From NCBI RefSeq assembly GCF_036250755.1, contig NZ_CP109583.1:3596001-3660000 (forward strand): a stretch of DNA of 64,000 bases, written 5' to 3'. Shown here one piece after another: positions 1 through 11,233 of the stretch. The DNA is from Streptomyces uncialis. Lineage in GTDB: Bacteria > Actinomycetota > Actinomycetes > Streptomycetales > Streptomycetaceae. The translations under genes were made by a program, and so were the position numbers. Below the pieces are notes generated by a model. That model saw only the letters and a list, made by a program, of their open reading frames with translations, ran no database searches and had not been told where the DNA came from. The number at the start of each line of letters is the position of its first letter. The first letter of the stretch is position 1.

Positions 1-1
1 G

Positions 2-2131
<2,130 letters not shown>

Positions 2132-2147
2132 CCCCGCTCCCAAGGCC

Positions 2148-2199
2148 CCGTCGGCCCCGTTCGACTGTTCCCCCCCGGTCAGTTGAACGGGGCCGACGG
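2148..2199 (+). terminator. Rho-independent-type hairpin after the UvrA-like gene
   Basis: Inverted repeat with arms of about 20 bases (2148-2167 and 2180-2199, centred on GGCCCCGTT/AACGGGGCC) and a C-rich loop. It lies 17 bases after the stop codon. No U-tract, as is usual in Streptomyces. Confidence 0.75.
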
Positions 2200-2332
2200 C
2201 TGTCCCGGCCGCGTCCGGGGCGGGACCACCCGGCGGCGCCCGGCGAGGATTGCGAACAAAAGGACGGCCACGGGACGATGACCGCGCCTGTCGACATCGG
2301 TCCGCCGTCTCACGGGAAGCAGATGAATCCCC

Positions 2333-3367
2333 ATGAAGTTTCTTTTCACCGCCGGTGGGAGCCACTCGACCGTCTTCTCCATGGCCCCGCTCGCGACGGC
2401 CGCGCGGAACGCGGGACATGAGATCCTGCTGACCGTCGACGAACCGACGCTGGCAACCGCGGAGGCCATCGGCATACCCGCGGCCCCGACCCCCCACCCC
2501 GGACAGGCCGCCGCCCGGCTGGACGCGCTGCTGGAGCTGGCGCGCGACTGGACGCCCGATGTGGTCGTGGGCGGTCTGTCGTACGTCCCCGGGCTGCTCG
2601 CCGCCCATCTCGACGTGCCGTACGTGCGCCACTACTGGGACATCGTGCCGCTGCGGGACGAGCCCGCGCTGCCGCCGCTGCTGGAGCGCATGGGCCTGAC
2701 CGGGCCGCCGGAGCACGCCCTGTTCATCGATGTCTGTCCGCCGTGCCTGCGTCCTTCGCCGACCCCGGGCGCGCGGCCGATGCGCTGGGTGCCGCGCAAC
2801 CGGCAGCTGCGGCTCGAACCCTGGATGTACACCCGTCCCAAGGGGCGCCCCCGGGTGCTGATCACCGCGGGGACCCGGGCCTTCAGGCTGCGCAACACCG
2901 GCGCCTCCATGCGGCGGCTGGTGGACGAACTGACGCTGACGGGGGCCGAGGTGCTGGTCGCGGCGCCGCCCGGTGCGGCCGAGGAGTTCGGCACGGAACT
3001 GGGCGATGTCCGGGTCGGCTGGCTGCCGCTGGACGTGGTGGCCCCCACCTGCGATCTGATGGTCCATCACGGCGGGGCGTCCACCGCGATGACGGGCGCG
3101 AGCGCCGGGGTGCCGCAACTGATCACCCCCGAGAACGACTACGCCAAGGCGATCGCGCGGGCCTTCACCGGCTTCGGCGGCGCCCTCACGGTGGTGCCGC
3201 AGGAACGCCCCGACGAGGACCCGGGCGAGGTCATCGCGGCGAGCTGCCGGGAGATCCTCGGCGATCCCCGCTACGCCGAGCGGGCCCGCGCGCTCACCAA
3301 GGAGATCGCCGCGCTGCCGACACCGTACGACGTGGTCGAGCAGCTGGAGACGATGGCCGGCGGCTGA
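2333..3367 (+). CDS. GT1-family antibiotic glycosyltransferase (short form)
   Basis: Transfers an activated deoxysugar to the polyketide aglycone (family knowledge). The protein has 344 residues. The N-terminus MKFLFTAGGSHSTVFSMAPL is the typical acceptor-domain start of macrolide/anthracycline glycosyltransferases. The C-terminal donor-binding signature is present as HHGGASTAMTGASAGVPQL followed by the acidic PENDYAKA stretch. At 344 residues it is shorter than the usual 380-430, and the loss appears to be in the N-terminal acceptor half. The start is ATG 2333, with GGGAAG about 13 bases upstream. It is the only glycosyltransferase in the window, although the sugar genes could support more than one sugar. 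It converges on the minus-strand sugar operon across a perfect terminator hairpin. Confidence 0.85.
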   Translation: MKFLFTAGGSHSTVFSMAPLATAARNAGHEILLTVDEPTLATAEAIGIPAAPTPHPGQAAARLDALLELARDWTPDVVVGGLSYVPGLLAAHLDVPYVRHYWDIVPLRDEPALPPLLERMGLTGPPEHALFIDVCPPCLRPSPTPGARPMRWVPRNRQLRLEPWMYTRPKGRPRVLITAGTRAFRLRNTGASMRRLVDELTLTGAEVLVAAPPGAAEEFGTELGDVRVGWLPLDVVAPTCDLMVHHGGASTAMTGASAGVPQLITPENDYAKAIARAFTGFGGALTVVPQERPDEDPGEVIAASCREILGDPRYAERARALTKEIAALPTPYDVVEQLETMAGG

Positions 3368-3388
3368 CCCGCGGCGGCCACCACGGAC

Positions 3389-3430
3389 AACGGCCCGCCG
3401 GCCCGGTGGCATCCGGGCCGGCGGGCCGTT
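3389..3430. terminator. Bidirectional terminator between convergent genes
   Basis: Perfect inverted repeat with arms 3389-3406 and 3413-3430 (AACGGCCCGCCGGCCCGG) and a 6-base loop. It serves the glycosyltransferase from the left and the sugar operon from the right. Confidence 0.8.
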
Positions 3431-3478
3431 CCCGCTGTGCTCTGCGCGCTTCTCGCGCTTCTCGCGCTCTTCGCGCGG

Positions 3479-4456
3479 TCAGGCGGTGACGCGTACCGCG
3501 TGCGAGCGGACCCGGTCGACCAGTTCCGCCTGATGGGTGATCGCCTCGGCCTGCGCGTCGTAGTCGGCGCCGTCGAGGACCGAGCGGGCGAAGTACTCGA
3601 CGATGTTCCTGAACTGGTGGTCGGCGGGGAGGGTCAGTTCCTCGGCGTGGTCCTGGGACTCGATCCGGATCACCGGCTGCCGGGCCGGGGGCGGGGTGAA
3701 CGCCCGGTCCAGGGTGAGCCGGCCGTGGTCGCCCCAGATCCCGTACCAGGACCGGTAGGAGTGCTCGAAGCCGAAGGACAGTTCGGCGGTGACGCCCGAC
3801 GGGGCGGCCAGCAGGATGTGGCCGGCCACGTCGACGCCACGGGTCGGGTGCAGCCGCAGCACCGAGCCGATGACGTCCAGCTCGGGCCCCAGGAAGTAGG
3901 AGGCCGCGCGGATCGGGTAGACGCCCACGTCCAGCAGGGCGCCGCCGCCGAGCCCGGAGTCGTACCGTACGTCGGCCTCGTTCAGCGGGGGGATGCCGAA
4001 GCTCGCGGAGAACACCTGGGGCGCCCCGATCCGGCCGTCCGAGACGAGGCCGCGGACCGTGGCGTGCTGGCCGTGGTGGAGGAACATGTAGTTCTCCATC
4101 AGCCACAGCCCGGCCTTGCGCGCCTGGTCCACCAGGTCGAGAGCGGTGGTCTGGTCCCAGGTGAGGGGCTTCTCCGACAGCACGTGCTTGCCCGCCGCGA
4201 GGGCCCGGCTCACCCAGTGGGCGTGCAGACCGGTCGGCAGCGGGACGTACACCGCGTCGATGTCCGGCCGCTCCAGCAGTTCGTCGTACCCGTCGGCGGC
4301 GGCGCAGCCGAAGTGCGCGGCGAACCTGCGCGCCTTGGCCGGGTCGCGGCTCGCGACGGCCTTCAGCTCGATCCCGTCGGCCTCCTGCATCGCCGGCAGG
4401 ACCCGGCGGAACGCGATGGACGCGCACCCCAGGACTCCCATGCGGACCACGTGCAT
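3479..4456 (-). CDS. Gfo/Idh/MocA oxidoreductase, likely NDP-hexose 3-ketoreductase
   Basis: NAD(P)-dependent sugar oxidoreductase of 325 residues. The N-terminal Rossmann motif reads GVLGCASIAFRRVLPAM, followed by the dinucleotide-domain motif EKPLTWD, which carries the lysine typical of Gfo/Idh/MocA enzymes. In deoxysugar pathways this family reduces the 3-keto group left by the 2,3-dehydratase and gives a 2,6-dideoxy sugar. Start ATG 4456, with AAAGGA upstream. It is the last gene of the minus-strand sugar operon, 13 bases after the 2,3-dehydratase, its expected partner. A C3-reductase together with an aminotransferase in one operon suggests either two sugars or an aminotransferase acting at C4. 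Confidence 0.82.
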   Translation of the reverse strand: MHVVRMGVLGCASIAFRRVLPAMQEADGIELKAVASRDPAKARRFAAHFGCAAADGYDELLERPDIDAVYVPLPTGLHAHWVSRALAAGKHVLSEKPLTWDQTTALDLVDQARKAGLWLMENYMFLHHGQHATVRGLVSDGRIGAPQVFSASFGIPPLNEADVRYDSGLGGGALLDVGVYPIRAASYFLGPELDVIGSVLRLHPTRGVDVAGHILLAAPSGVTAELSFGFEHSYRSWYGIWGDHGRLTLDRAFTPPPARQPVIRIESQDHAEELTLPADHQFRNIVEYFARSVLDGADYDAQAEAITHQAELVDRVRSHAVRVTA

Positions 4457-4469
4457 GCGGTGCGTCCTT

Positions 4470-5879
4470 TCACCAGAGGCTGTGCAGGCAGGCGACGAGG
4501 GTGCGTGCCTGGACGCTCAGGTAGTGGCTGTGCCGGAGCAGTCCGCTCAGCTGGCCGAGGGTCACCCAACGGTAGTCCTGCGGGACCCGCAGCGGGAAGT
4601 CGTCCTCCACCTCGACCACCAGGTAGCGGTTCTGGGCGTCGAGGAACCGGCCGCCCTCCTCCGAGAGATGGGCGTCGAACCGGATACGGGAGGGGTCGGC
4701 GCCGAGCACGTCGTCGAGATAGCGGGGCCGCGGCAGGCCCGTGTAGTTCTCCGGGATGAGCTGGAGGGTCGGGCCGAGCTCGACGGTGTCCACGAAGCCG
4801 GGTTCGACGCGGGCGTGCGCGAGCACATGCATGACCCCGTCGACGGATTTGGCGAGGTAGGCGATGACACCGCGTCCGACGGGTGCCAGCAGCGGCTGCC
4901 GCCAGGACTGCACCTCCCGCGAGGTGGCGCTGACGTCGACCCCGACGACCCGGAAGTGCTTGCCGTCCTCGTGGACGATCTCGTGGGCCGTGCGCTTCCA
5001 GCCGGTGATCCGGTTGGCGGGGACGAGGCTCGCCGACATGTCGTGCCGGGTGCGCTCGCCGGTGAACCAGCTGAGCACATCGCCGAGTTCGTGCAGGGAG
5101 CCCGCGGAGCGGTCCAGGGACCGGGCGAGCGCGGCACGGAACGCGGCGGGCGCGTGACGGGAGCCGCTGTCGCCGGGCGGCGGGGCGAACGGCATGCAGG
5201 ACAGCACCGTACGGGCGTCCATGTTCACCAGGTTGTCCGTGTGGAGCAGGTCGAGTACCTCGCGCAGCGGCAGCCAGCAGAAGTCGTCGTGCAGCGGGAC
5301 GTCCCCGGTCACCTCGACGACCATGTTGCGGTTGCGTTTGCGGTAGAACCAGGAGCCCTGTTCGGACTGGAGGACGTCGACGAGCACCCGGCCGCGGTCC
5401 TCGCCCTCCGCGAAGTACTCCAGGTAGCGGGTCCGGCCGCCGCGGTGCACCCGGGTGTAGTTGCTGCGGGTCGCCTGGACCGTCGGGGACAGCTGGAGGG
5501 TGTTGACGTTGCCGGGTTCCATCTTGGCCTGCATCAGACAGTGCGGCACCCCGTCGAAGACCTTGACGATGATGCCCAGGATGCCGATCTCCGGCTGGTT
5601 GATGATGGGCTGCGACCACTGGCGCACGGGGCCGCTGTCGCTGCGGACGTCCATGCCCTCGATCGAGAAGAACTTCCCGCTGACATGGCCGAGGTTCCCG
5701 GTGTCCGGGTCGAAGCGCCAGTCCCCGAGTTCGTCGAAGGGCACCTGGGTGACGTCGAAGCGGTTCGACCGGGCGCGCTCCGCCCACCAGGGTGCGAACC
5801 GGTCGGCCGCGCGGGGCGCCAGCACCGAATCGGTGAACATCCGCGCGGCGCTGTCGTGCCGGGCCGGGGCGGACGTCAT
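4470..5879 (-). CDS. NDP-hexose 2,3-dehydratase
   Basis: 469 residues, the normal length for TylX3/DnmT-type enzymes, which remove the C2 hydroxyl of NDP-4-keto-6-deoxyglucose to start 2,6-dideoxysugar synthesis. The protein is an internal duplication: residues about 40-240 and 270-465 each contain a W.QP(I/L) segment, a VMHVLA- or PHCLMQAK-like strand, a GP(T)LQL(I/S)P-type strand and a final hydrophobic W(L/V)(P/T)L motif. Start ATG 5879, with GAGAGGGA upstream. The start overlaps the stop of the 3,5-epimerase (ATGA at 5876-5879), so the two are probably translationally coupled. Confidence 0.88.
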   Translation of the reverse strand: MTSAPARHDSAARMFTDSVLAPRAADRFAPWWAERARSNRFDVTQVPFDELGDWRFDPDTGNLGHVSGKFFSIEGMDVRSDSGPVRQWSQPIINQPEIGILGIIVKVFDGVPHCLMQAKMEPGNVNTLQLSPTVQATRSNYTRVHRGGRTRYLEYFAEGEDRGRVLVDVLQSEQGSWFYRKRNRNMVVEVTGDVPLHDDFCWLPLREVLDLLHTDNLVNMDARTVLSCMPFAPPPGDSGSRHAPAAFRAALARSLDRSAGSLHELGDVLSWFTGERTRHDMSASLVPANRITGWKRTAHEIVHEDGKHFRVVGVDVSATSREVQSWRQPLLAPVGRGVIAYLAKSVDGVMHVLAHARVEPGFVDTVELGPTLQLIPENYTGLPRPRYLDDVLGADPSRIRFDAHLSEEGGRFLDAQNRYLVVEVEDDFPLRVPQDYRWVTLGQLSGLLRHSHYLSVQARTLVACLHSLW

Positions 5880-6475
5880 GCGAGATCCCTCTCGATGGCC
5901 CGGCACCGCTCGTAGTCCGGCAGCAGTCCCGCCGCCGCCGCTTCCGCCAGCCCCGGGGCGATCCGGTCCCGGTCGGACAGGATCGGGTCGATGTCACCGG
6001 GGATCGGCAGCCCCAGTTCCTCGTCCAGGACGGATATCCCCAGCTCGTACTCGGCCACATAGGGCGCGGCGAGCATGTACGACATGACGGTGTCGTCGGC
6101 GAGCGCGACGAAGGCGTGACCGACCCCGACGGGGAAGTACACGGCCCGGAACTCCTTGGGGTTGACCCGTACGGCGTCCCACTTGCCGAAGGTGGGCGAG
6201 CCCACCCTGATGTCGACGACGATGTCGATGGCCTCACCGGCGGCGCAGTAGACGTACTTCGCGGTGCCGGGAGGGGTGAGCGTGTAGTGGACGCCCCGTA
6301 CGACGCCCCGTTTGGACATGCTGTGGTTGGTCTGCGCGACACGGAACAACGGGGCGCCGTGCGCGCCCGTGAACGCGTGCTGCTGATAGGGGGACACGAA
6401 CAATCCGCGCTGGTCGGGGAACACCTCGGGGGTGAACACGTACGCACCCTCGACCGCAAGCTCTTCCGCCTTCAC
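5876..6475 (-). CDS. dTDP-4-dehydro-6-deoxysugar 3,5-epimerase
   Basis: RmlC-like cupin of 199 residues that epimerises C3 and/or C5 of the NDP-4-keto sugar and sets up an L-configured deoxysugar. It shows the RmlC pattern: FPDQRGLFVSPY near residue 20, the catalytic His segment VVRGVHYT near 60, AGEAIDIVVDIRVGSPTFG, and PVGVGHAFVALADD with the second active-site histidine. Start GTG 6475, with GGGAGA upstream. Its stop overlaps the 2,3-dehydratase start by four bases. An L-sugar is the likely outcome when it acts with the 4-ketoreductase at 8322-9341, as in L-daunosamine or L-rhodosamine pathways. Confidence 0.9.
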   Translation of the reverse strand: MKAEELAVEGAYVFTPEVFPDQRGLFVSPYQQHAFTGAHGAPLFRVAQTNHSMSKRGVVRGVHYTLTPPGTAKYVYCAAGEAIDIVVDIRVGSPTFGKWDAVRVNPKEFRAVYFPVGVGHAFVALADDTVMSYMLAAPYVAEYELGISVLDEELGLPIPGDIDPILSDRDRIAPGLAEAAAAGLLPDYERCRAIERDLA

Positions 6476-6500
6476 TGCTCTCCCTTGGGGCTCGAACCGC

Positions 6501-7610
6501 TCACAGCGTGCTGAGGACTTCCCGGAGCGCGCCGATCGTCTTCTCCTGGAGACCGATCGGGAGCGAGGGGTACATGGGCAGCGAGAAGATCTCCCCGGCG
6601 AGCTTCTCGGTGACCGGGAAGTCGCCCTTCTCGTAGCCCAGATGCGCGAAGCCGACCATCGTGTGCACGGGCCAGGGGTAGCTGATGTTCAGCTCGACGC
6701 CATGGGCCCGCATCCGCTCGATGATGTCGTCGCGCCGGGGGTGGCGCACCACGTAGACGTAGTAGACGTGGTCGTTGCCCGCGGTCACCCGGGGCAGCTC
6801 CAGTCCGGTGTCCGCGAGGCCGTCCGCGTAGCGCTGGGCGACGGCGCGCCGGTCGGCGATATAGGTGTCGAGGCGGCCCAGTTTGCGGCGCAGGATCTCG
6901 GCGTGCACCTCGTCGAGACGGCTGTTGTGGGCGGGGGTCCGCACCACGTAGTAGCGCTCCTCCATGCCGTAGTACCGCAGCCGCCGGAGGTTCTCCGCCG
7001 CCTCGGCGTCCGCGGTGATCGTGGCGCCGCCGTCGCCGTAGGCCCCGAGGACCTTGGTCGGGTAGAAGGAGAAGGCCGCGGCGTCGCTCATCGTCCCGGC
7101 GAGCGCGCCGTGGTGGCGCGCGCCGTGCGCCTGGGCGCAGTCCTCCAGGACCCGCAGACCGTGCCGGTCGGCGATCTCCCGCAGCGGGCGCATGTCGACG
7201 CACTGGCCGTAGAGATGGACCGGCAGCAGGGCGCGGGTCCGCGCGGTGACGGCCGCCTCGACCCGCGCGGTGTCCATCAGGTAGTCCTCGGCGCGGACGT
7301 CGACGAAGACGGGCCTGGCGCCCACCGAGTCGATGGCGACGATCGTCGGCGCGGCCGTGTTCGACACGGTGATCACCTCGTCGCCGGGCCCGATGCCGAG
7401 CGCCTGGAGACCGAGCTTGATCGCGTTGGTGCCGTTGTCCACGCCGACGCAGTGCGCGATGCCGTGGTACGCGGCGAACTCCTCCTCGAAGCCGCGCACA
7501 CTGTCGCCCATGACGAGCCGGCCGGAGCGGAACACCGTCCCCACCGCGTCGAGGACGTCCTCGCGCTCCTTCTCGTACTCGGCCAGGTAGTCCCACACCC
7601 GAATGGTCAC
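6501..7610 (-). CDS. DegT/DnrJ/EryC1 PLP-dependent sugar aminotransferase
   Basis: 369-residue aminotransferase acting on an NDP-keto-deoxysugar. It has the family fingerprint: [23 protein letters not shown] near residue 60, the [10 protein letters not shown] aspartate that holds the PLP pyridine nitrogen, and [16 protein letters not shown] with the Schiff-base lysine near 185. Start GTG 7610 overlaps the stop of the N-methyltransferase as GTGA (7607-7610). The downstream N-methyltransferase implies an N-methylated or N,N-dimethylated aminosugar. Sequence alone does not say whether it aminates C3 (daunosamine/rhodosamine type) or C4 (pyrrolosamine type). The companion 3-ketoreductase makes C4 possible if one sugar is made, and C3 possible if two are made. 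Confidence 0.9.
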   Translation of the reverse strand: MTIRVWDYLAEYEKEREDVLDAVGTVFRSGRLVMGDSVRGFEEEFAAYHGIAHCVGVDNGTNAIKLGLQALGIGPGDEVITVSNTAAPTIVAIDSVGARPVFVDVRAEDYLMDTARVEAAVTARTRALLPVHLYGQCVDMRPLREIADRHGLRVLEDCAQAHGARHHGALAGTMSDAAAFSFYPTKVLGAYGDGGATITADAEAAENLRRLRYYGMEERYYVVRTPAHNSRLDEVHAEILRRKLGRLDTYIADRRAVAQRYADGLADTGLELPRVTAGNDHVYYVYVVRHPRRDDIIERMRAHGVELNISYPWPVHTMVGFAHLGYEKGDFPVTEKLAGEIFSLPMYPSLPIGLQEKTIGALREVLSTL

Positions 7611-8335
7611 GGCTGCTCCCCCCGCACGACGCCGACGAAGATCCCCCGGCCGCCCTGGACGTCCTCGACGTAGCTCACCTCGAAGCCCGCCGCGGCGAAG
7701 GCGGACTCGTACTCGTCGCGGCGGAACAGCTTGTGCTCGTAGCGCTCCGAGAAGTGCCGCACCCCGTGCTCGCGGTCGGCGACCAGGAAGTGCACGTCCA
7801 TGGCCGAGGCGGCGTCGCCGGTGCCCACGGTGTGGGAGAGCCGGGCGATGGTCCGGCGGCCGGTCTCCACCACGTCGCCGGAGACATAGCCGTCGATGAA
7901 CCTCTCCAGGAACCACCACGGTTCGACCAGGACGACACCGCCGGGGGTGAGATGCCGTGCGAAGCACTCCAGCGTGCCGCGCAGTTCGTCCTCGTCGCGG
8001 GTGTGGCCGACCGAGCCGAAGAGCGAGACGACCGTGTCGAACCGGCCTTCGAGGGCGAAGTCCCGCATGTCGCCGAGGTGCAGGGGCACCCCGGGCAGCT
8101 TGGGGCGCGCGGCGGTCAGCATGTCAGCGGACAGCTCCAGGCCCTCGACCCGGTCGAAGAGCCGCGCGAAGTGCTCCAGATGCCCGCCCGCCCCGCACCC
8201 GACGTCGAGCAGCGAGGCCGCCCCCGGCCGGTGGCGGCGGATCACCTCGGTGACGTACTCGGCCTCCGAGCCGTAGTCCTTGCCCCGGCTGCTGTTCAGG
8301 TCGTCGTGGATCTCGGCGACTTCACCTCCGTACAC
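7607..8335 (-). CDS. SAM-dependent aminosugar N-methyltransferase (DesVI/TylM1 type)
   Basis: 242-residue class I methyltransferase. SAM motif I is [19 protein letters not shown] near residue 45. The N-terminal tyrosine-rich [13 protein letters not shown] and the later [17 protein letters not shown] and [19 protein letters not shown] segments are characteristic of DesVI/TylM1/SnogX-type dimethylaminosugar methyltransferases. Start GTG 8335, with GGGAGGGA upstream. The start codon lies inside the last codons of the 4-ketoreductase (14-base overlap), and the stop overlaps the aminotransferase start. The expected product is an N-mono- or N,N-dimethylamino sugar. Confidence 0.9.
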   Translation of the reverse strand: MYGGEVAEIHDDLNSSRGKDYGSEAEYVTEVIRRHRPGAASLLDVGCGAGGHLEHFARLFDRVEGLELSADMLTAARPKLPGVPLHLGDMRDFALEGRFDTVVSLFGSVGHTRDEDELRGTLECFARHLTPGGVVLVEPWWFLERFIDGYVSGDVVETGRRTIARLSHTVGTGDAASAMDVHFLVADREHGVRHFSERYEHKLFRRDEYESAFAAAGFEVSYVEDVQGGRGIFVGVVRGEQP

Positions 8336-9341
8336 TGGGCTCCCTCCCTGTGGTCGCGGCCTCGTCGAGCAAGGCGGTCACGGTGCGGTCCACAGCGTCC
8401 CGCAGTCCGGTGCGCGCACTCCATCCCGACGCGAGCCGGAAGGGTGCGGGGTCGATGGTCGTGCTCAGGAAATCGATGACCGGCGCGTTCGCGGGCGGCT
8501 CCACCGATGTCACCGGGACCGGTGGCCGTCCGGTGTGCGCGGCGACGGACTCCGCCACCGTCCGGAAGACCGTGCCCAGCGGGTCCTGGCGGCCGGTGCC
8601 CACCAGCCAGTGCCGTCCGGCGAGCGCGTCGGGCCGGCGCATCGCGGCCAGGAACGCCCCGGCCGCGTCCTCGACGGGGACCAGGTCGCGCAGCACCGTC
8701 CCGTCGTGCCACATGGTCAGCGGCTCACCGGCCAGCGCGCGGCGGATCATCGTGGACACCACGCCCTGGTCGGGCACCGCCGACAGGGGGCTGCGGCCGA
8801 AGACCGTCGGCAGCCGCAGGCTCACCCCGCGCAGCACGCCCTCGGCGGACGCGGCCAGCAGCATCCGCTCGGCGGCCAGCTTCTGCCGGTCGTAGACCGT
8901 CTCGGGGCGGTCGGGCTCGCTGCCGTCCATGGGGTGCTCCGGCGGCAGGCCGACCTGGGAGGTCGTCGCGGCGAACACCACCACCGGGGGCGGGCCCGCG
9001 GCGGTCCGGCCGCCCATGACCCGCACGAGTTCGCGCATCACCCCGACGTTGATCGGCTCGCTCTGCGGGTTCCCCTCGGCGTCGCGCCAGCCGCCGCTGT
9101 GCTTGCTCAGATGGAGGACGACATCCGCGTCCGCGACCGCCGCGGCGAGACTCGTGGCGTCGGTGAGGTCCGCGGTGCGCACCTCGACATCGGCCGTCGT
9201 CCGCGCGGGCACGGGGCTGGGCCGCCGGGCCACGGCCCGCAGCCGGACCGGGAGGTCCGCGAGGAGGGCGGTGAGCACGGAGCCCAGATAGCCGGAGGCT
9301 CCGAGCACGGTCACCAGGGGCCGGTCCCCGGCGCCCGTCAC
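8322..9341 (-). CDS. NAD-dependent epimerase/dehydratase, likely NDP-hexose 4-ketoreductase
   Basis: Extended short-chain dehydrogenase of 339 residues with the Rossmann motif VLGASGYLGSVL and the YDRQKLAAE catalytic YxxxK near residue 155. TylD/DnmV/AknM-like members reduce the 4-keto group late in NDP-deoxysugar synthesis. Start GTG 9341 overlaps the O-methyltransferase stop (GTGA, 9338-9341), and the 3' end overlaps the N-methyltransferase start, so it is locked into the operon. If the aminotransferase acts at C4, this enzyme would belong to a second sugar (for example a 2,6-dideoxy neutral sugar). Confidence 0.82.
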   Translation of the reverse strand: MTGAGDRPLVTVLGASGYLGSVLTALLADLPVRLRAVARRPSPVPARTTADVEVRTADLTDATSLAAAVADADVVLHLSKHSGGWRDAEGNPQSEPINVGVMRELVRVMGGRTAAGPPPVVVFAATTSQVGLPPEHPMDGSEPDRPETVYDRQKLAAERMLLAASAEGVLRGVSLRLPTVFGRSPLSAVPDQGVVSTMIRRALAGEPLTMWHDGTVLRDLVPVEDAAGAFLAAMRRPDALAGRHWLVGTGRQDPLGTVFRTVAESVAAHTGRPPVPVTSVEPPANAPVIDFLSTTIDPAPFRLASGWSARTGLRDAVDRTVTALLDEAATTGREPSVRR

Positions 9342-10294
9342 AGGGCGGCTCCCGCGGACTTCCCGCCCGTCCCTGCGTTCCCGGCCGTTCCGCCCTTGCG
9401 GTACAGGGCCTGCCAGTAGAAGCTCCACGGCGCGGCCCACGCGTCGGCGGCGCTGCTCCAGCCGTCCCCCGGCCGGTAGGCGTCCAGGAAGCCGGGGACG
9501 GCGTCCCGCACCGCGCGGCTGTCGTGGACGTCCAGGACCTGCCGGAGCAGACCGGTCTCCATCGCCGCGGGCAGCAGTTCGTCCTCGCCCTCGGGTCGGC
9601 CGTCCAGGGTGCGGTCGAGGTACTTGCCGACCGGGTTCTTGGTGTAGAACGCGGCGCAGCACCGGTCGATCAGCGCGAGGTAGTTGCCCGCCGTCTCCGG
9701 GAACATCTCCGCGAGGGAGTCGATGTTGATGCTGAGGTCGAAACGGCGCGAGGCGAGCGCGTCGTCGACCTCGTCCACGGTGACGAAGTCGATCCTCGCG
9801 AACCGCTCGTCGTCCAGGACCGTCCGCAGGTACCGCTTGCTGAGTTCCATGGTGGTCGGCAGGTCCACGATGCAGTACGTCGCGATGTCGTGGTTGGACA
9901 GCAGGGTGTGGCAGGTCCGTCCGTATCCGGCGCCGATCTCCAGGACGGCGGCGCCCCGCAGCTCCACCCGCTCCTCGATGAAGCCCAGTTCGAGGGTGGC
10001 CTGGAGATAGTCGAGACAGATGTCCTCGCCGTCCCACCGCACCGCGTGCGGATTGCCCACGTCACGGTTGCGGGTCCGGCGCAGCCGGTCCCAGTCGGCG
10101 GGGGAGAGACCCGTCGCCATGTTGTGGACCATCGTCTTCAGATACCGGACGCCGTTCGACCCCGGGTCCCAGAGCGATATCTTGTGGTTCGGCCGCTCGG
10201 ATTTGAAGTCGGTCAGGTCCACGGCCGCCTCTGCGGTGACCCAGTCCCTGCTGATCCGCTCCCACTGCCGGCTGGCCTGATAAGTGTGTGGCAT
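9338..10294 (-). CDS. Putative sugar O-methyltransferase (NanM-like)
   Basis: 318-residue SAM-dependent methyltransferase resembling the putative sugar O-methyltransferase family named after NanM of the nanchangmycin cluster. Visible marks are SAM motif I LEIGAGYGRTCHTLL near residue 145, YCIVDLPTTMELSKRYL, and SINIDSLAEMFPETAGNYL. The family methylates deoxysugar hydroxyls (for example to an oleandrose-type sugar), so an O-methylated neutral sugar beside the aminosugar is plausible. Start ATG 10294, preceded by GAGGGAAGAAG. A gap of 53 bases separates it from the upstream thymidylyltransferase, larger than elsewhere in the operon, so a local promoter is possible. Confidence 0.75.
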   Translation of the reverse strand: MPHTYQASRQWERISRDWVTAEAAVDLTDFKSERPNHKISLWDPGSNGVRYLKTMVHNMATGLSPADWDRLRRTRNRDVGNPHAVRWDGEDICLDYLQATLELGFIEERVELRGAAVLEIGAGYGRTCHTLLSNHDIATYCIVDLPTTMELSKRYLRTVLDDERFARIDFVTVDEVDDALASRRFDLSINIDSLAEMFPETAGNYLALIDRCCAAFYTKNPVGKYLDRTLDGRPEGEDELLPAAMETGLLRQVLDVHDSRAVRDAVPGFLDAYRPGDGWSSAADAWAAPWSFYWQALYRKGGTAGNAGTGGKSAGAAL

Positions 10295-10347
10295 CGTCTT
10301 CTTCCCTCGCCGTTGGAATGCGGTGGTAACGAGGTGGTGGCCGGCCC

Positions 10348-11217
10348 TCAACCGGTTTCGGCGATCGCCATGATGTACCGGCCGTAGGGGGACTTCGAAA
10401 GCCGGCTGCCGAGGCGGTAACAGGCCTCCCGGTCGATGTATCCCATACGCCAGGCGATTTCTTCGAGGCACGCGATGCGCACGCCCTGTCTGCGCTGGAG
10501 GACCTGCACGTACTGCCCGGCTTCCATCAGGGCGTCATGCGTACCGGTGTCCAGCCAGGCGAATCCCCGGCCCAGCGATATCAACTTGGCGTCCCCGCGT
10601 TCCAGATAGGCGCGGTTGACGTCGGTTATCTCCAGCTCGCCGCGCTCGGAGGGCCGCAGCCGTCCGGCGATGTCCACCACGTCGTTGTCGTAGAAGTAGA
10701 GCCCGGTGATCGCCAGATTGGTCCGCGGGCTGGTCGGCTTCTCCTCGATCGCCACGAGGTTGCCCCGCTCGTCCAGCTCACCGACCCCGTAGCGCTCCGG
10801 GTCACGTACCGGGTGACCGAACAGGACACAGCCCTCGATGCTGCGCGCGGCCTCCTGGAGGAGGGCCGCGAACCCGGCGCCGTGGAACACGTTGTCGCCC
10901 AGCGCGAGGGCGACGGAGTCGTCCCCGATGTGGTCGGCGGAGACCAGGAACGCGTCCGCGAGGCCCCGCGGCTTGTCCTGCTCCGCGTAGCTCAGCTGGA
11001 TGCCGAGCGACGAGCCGTCGCCCAGCAGCCGCCGGAACGCCGCCAGATCGTCCGGGGACGACACGATCTGGATCTCGGTGATGCCCGCCAGCATCAGCAC
11101 CGACAGCGGGTAGTAGATCATCGGCTTGTCGTAGACCGGGAGCAGCTGCTTGGAGACCCCGAGTGTGATCGGGTGCACCCGCGTGCCGTAGCCGCCGGCC
11201 AGGACGATTCCCTTCAC
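10348..11217 (-). CDS. Glucose-1-phosphate thymidylyltransferase
   Basis: RmlA-type nucleotidyltransferase of 289 residues that makes dTDP-glucose from glucose-1-phosphate and dTTP, the entry step of the deoxysugar pathway. The N-terminus MKGIVLAGGYGTRVHPIT is the nucleotide-binding signature, followed by KQLLPVYDKPMIYYPL, and LALGDNVFHG and EEKP motifs are present. The length matches RmlA. Start ATG 11217, 16 bases after the polyketide ketoreductase stop. The next pathway enzyme, dTDP-glucose 4,6-dehydratase, is not in the window. Confidence 0.95.
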   Translation of the reverse strand: MKGIVLAGGYGTRVHPITLGVSKQLLPVYDKPMIYYPLSVLMLAGITEIQIVSSPDDLAAFRRLLGDGSSLGIQLSYAEQDKPRGLADAFLVSADHIGDDSVALALGDNVFHGAGFAALLQEAARSIEGCVLFGHPVRDPERYGVGELDERGNLVAIEEKPTSPRTNLAITGLYFYDNDVVDIAGRLRPSERGELEITDVNRAYLERGDAKLISLGRGFAWLDTGTHDALMEAGQYVQVLQRRQGVRIACLEEIAWRMGYIDREACYRLGSRLSKSPYGRYIMAIAETG

Positions 11218-11233
11218 CGCGGGACCTCCGGGC

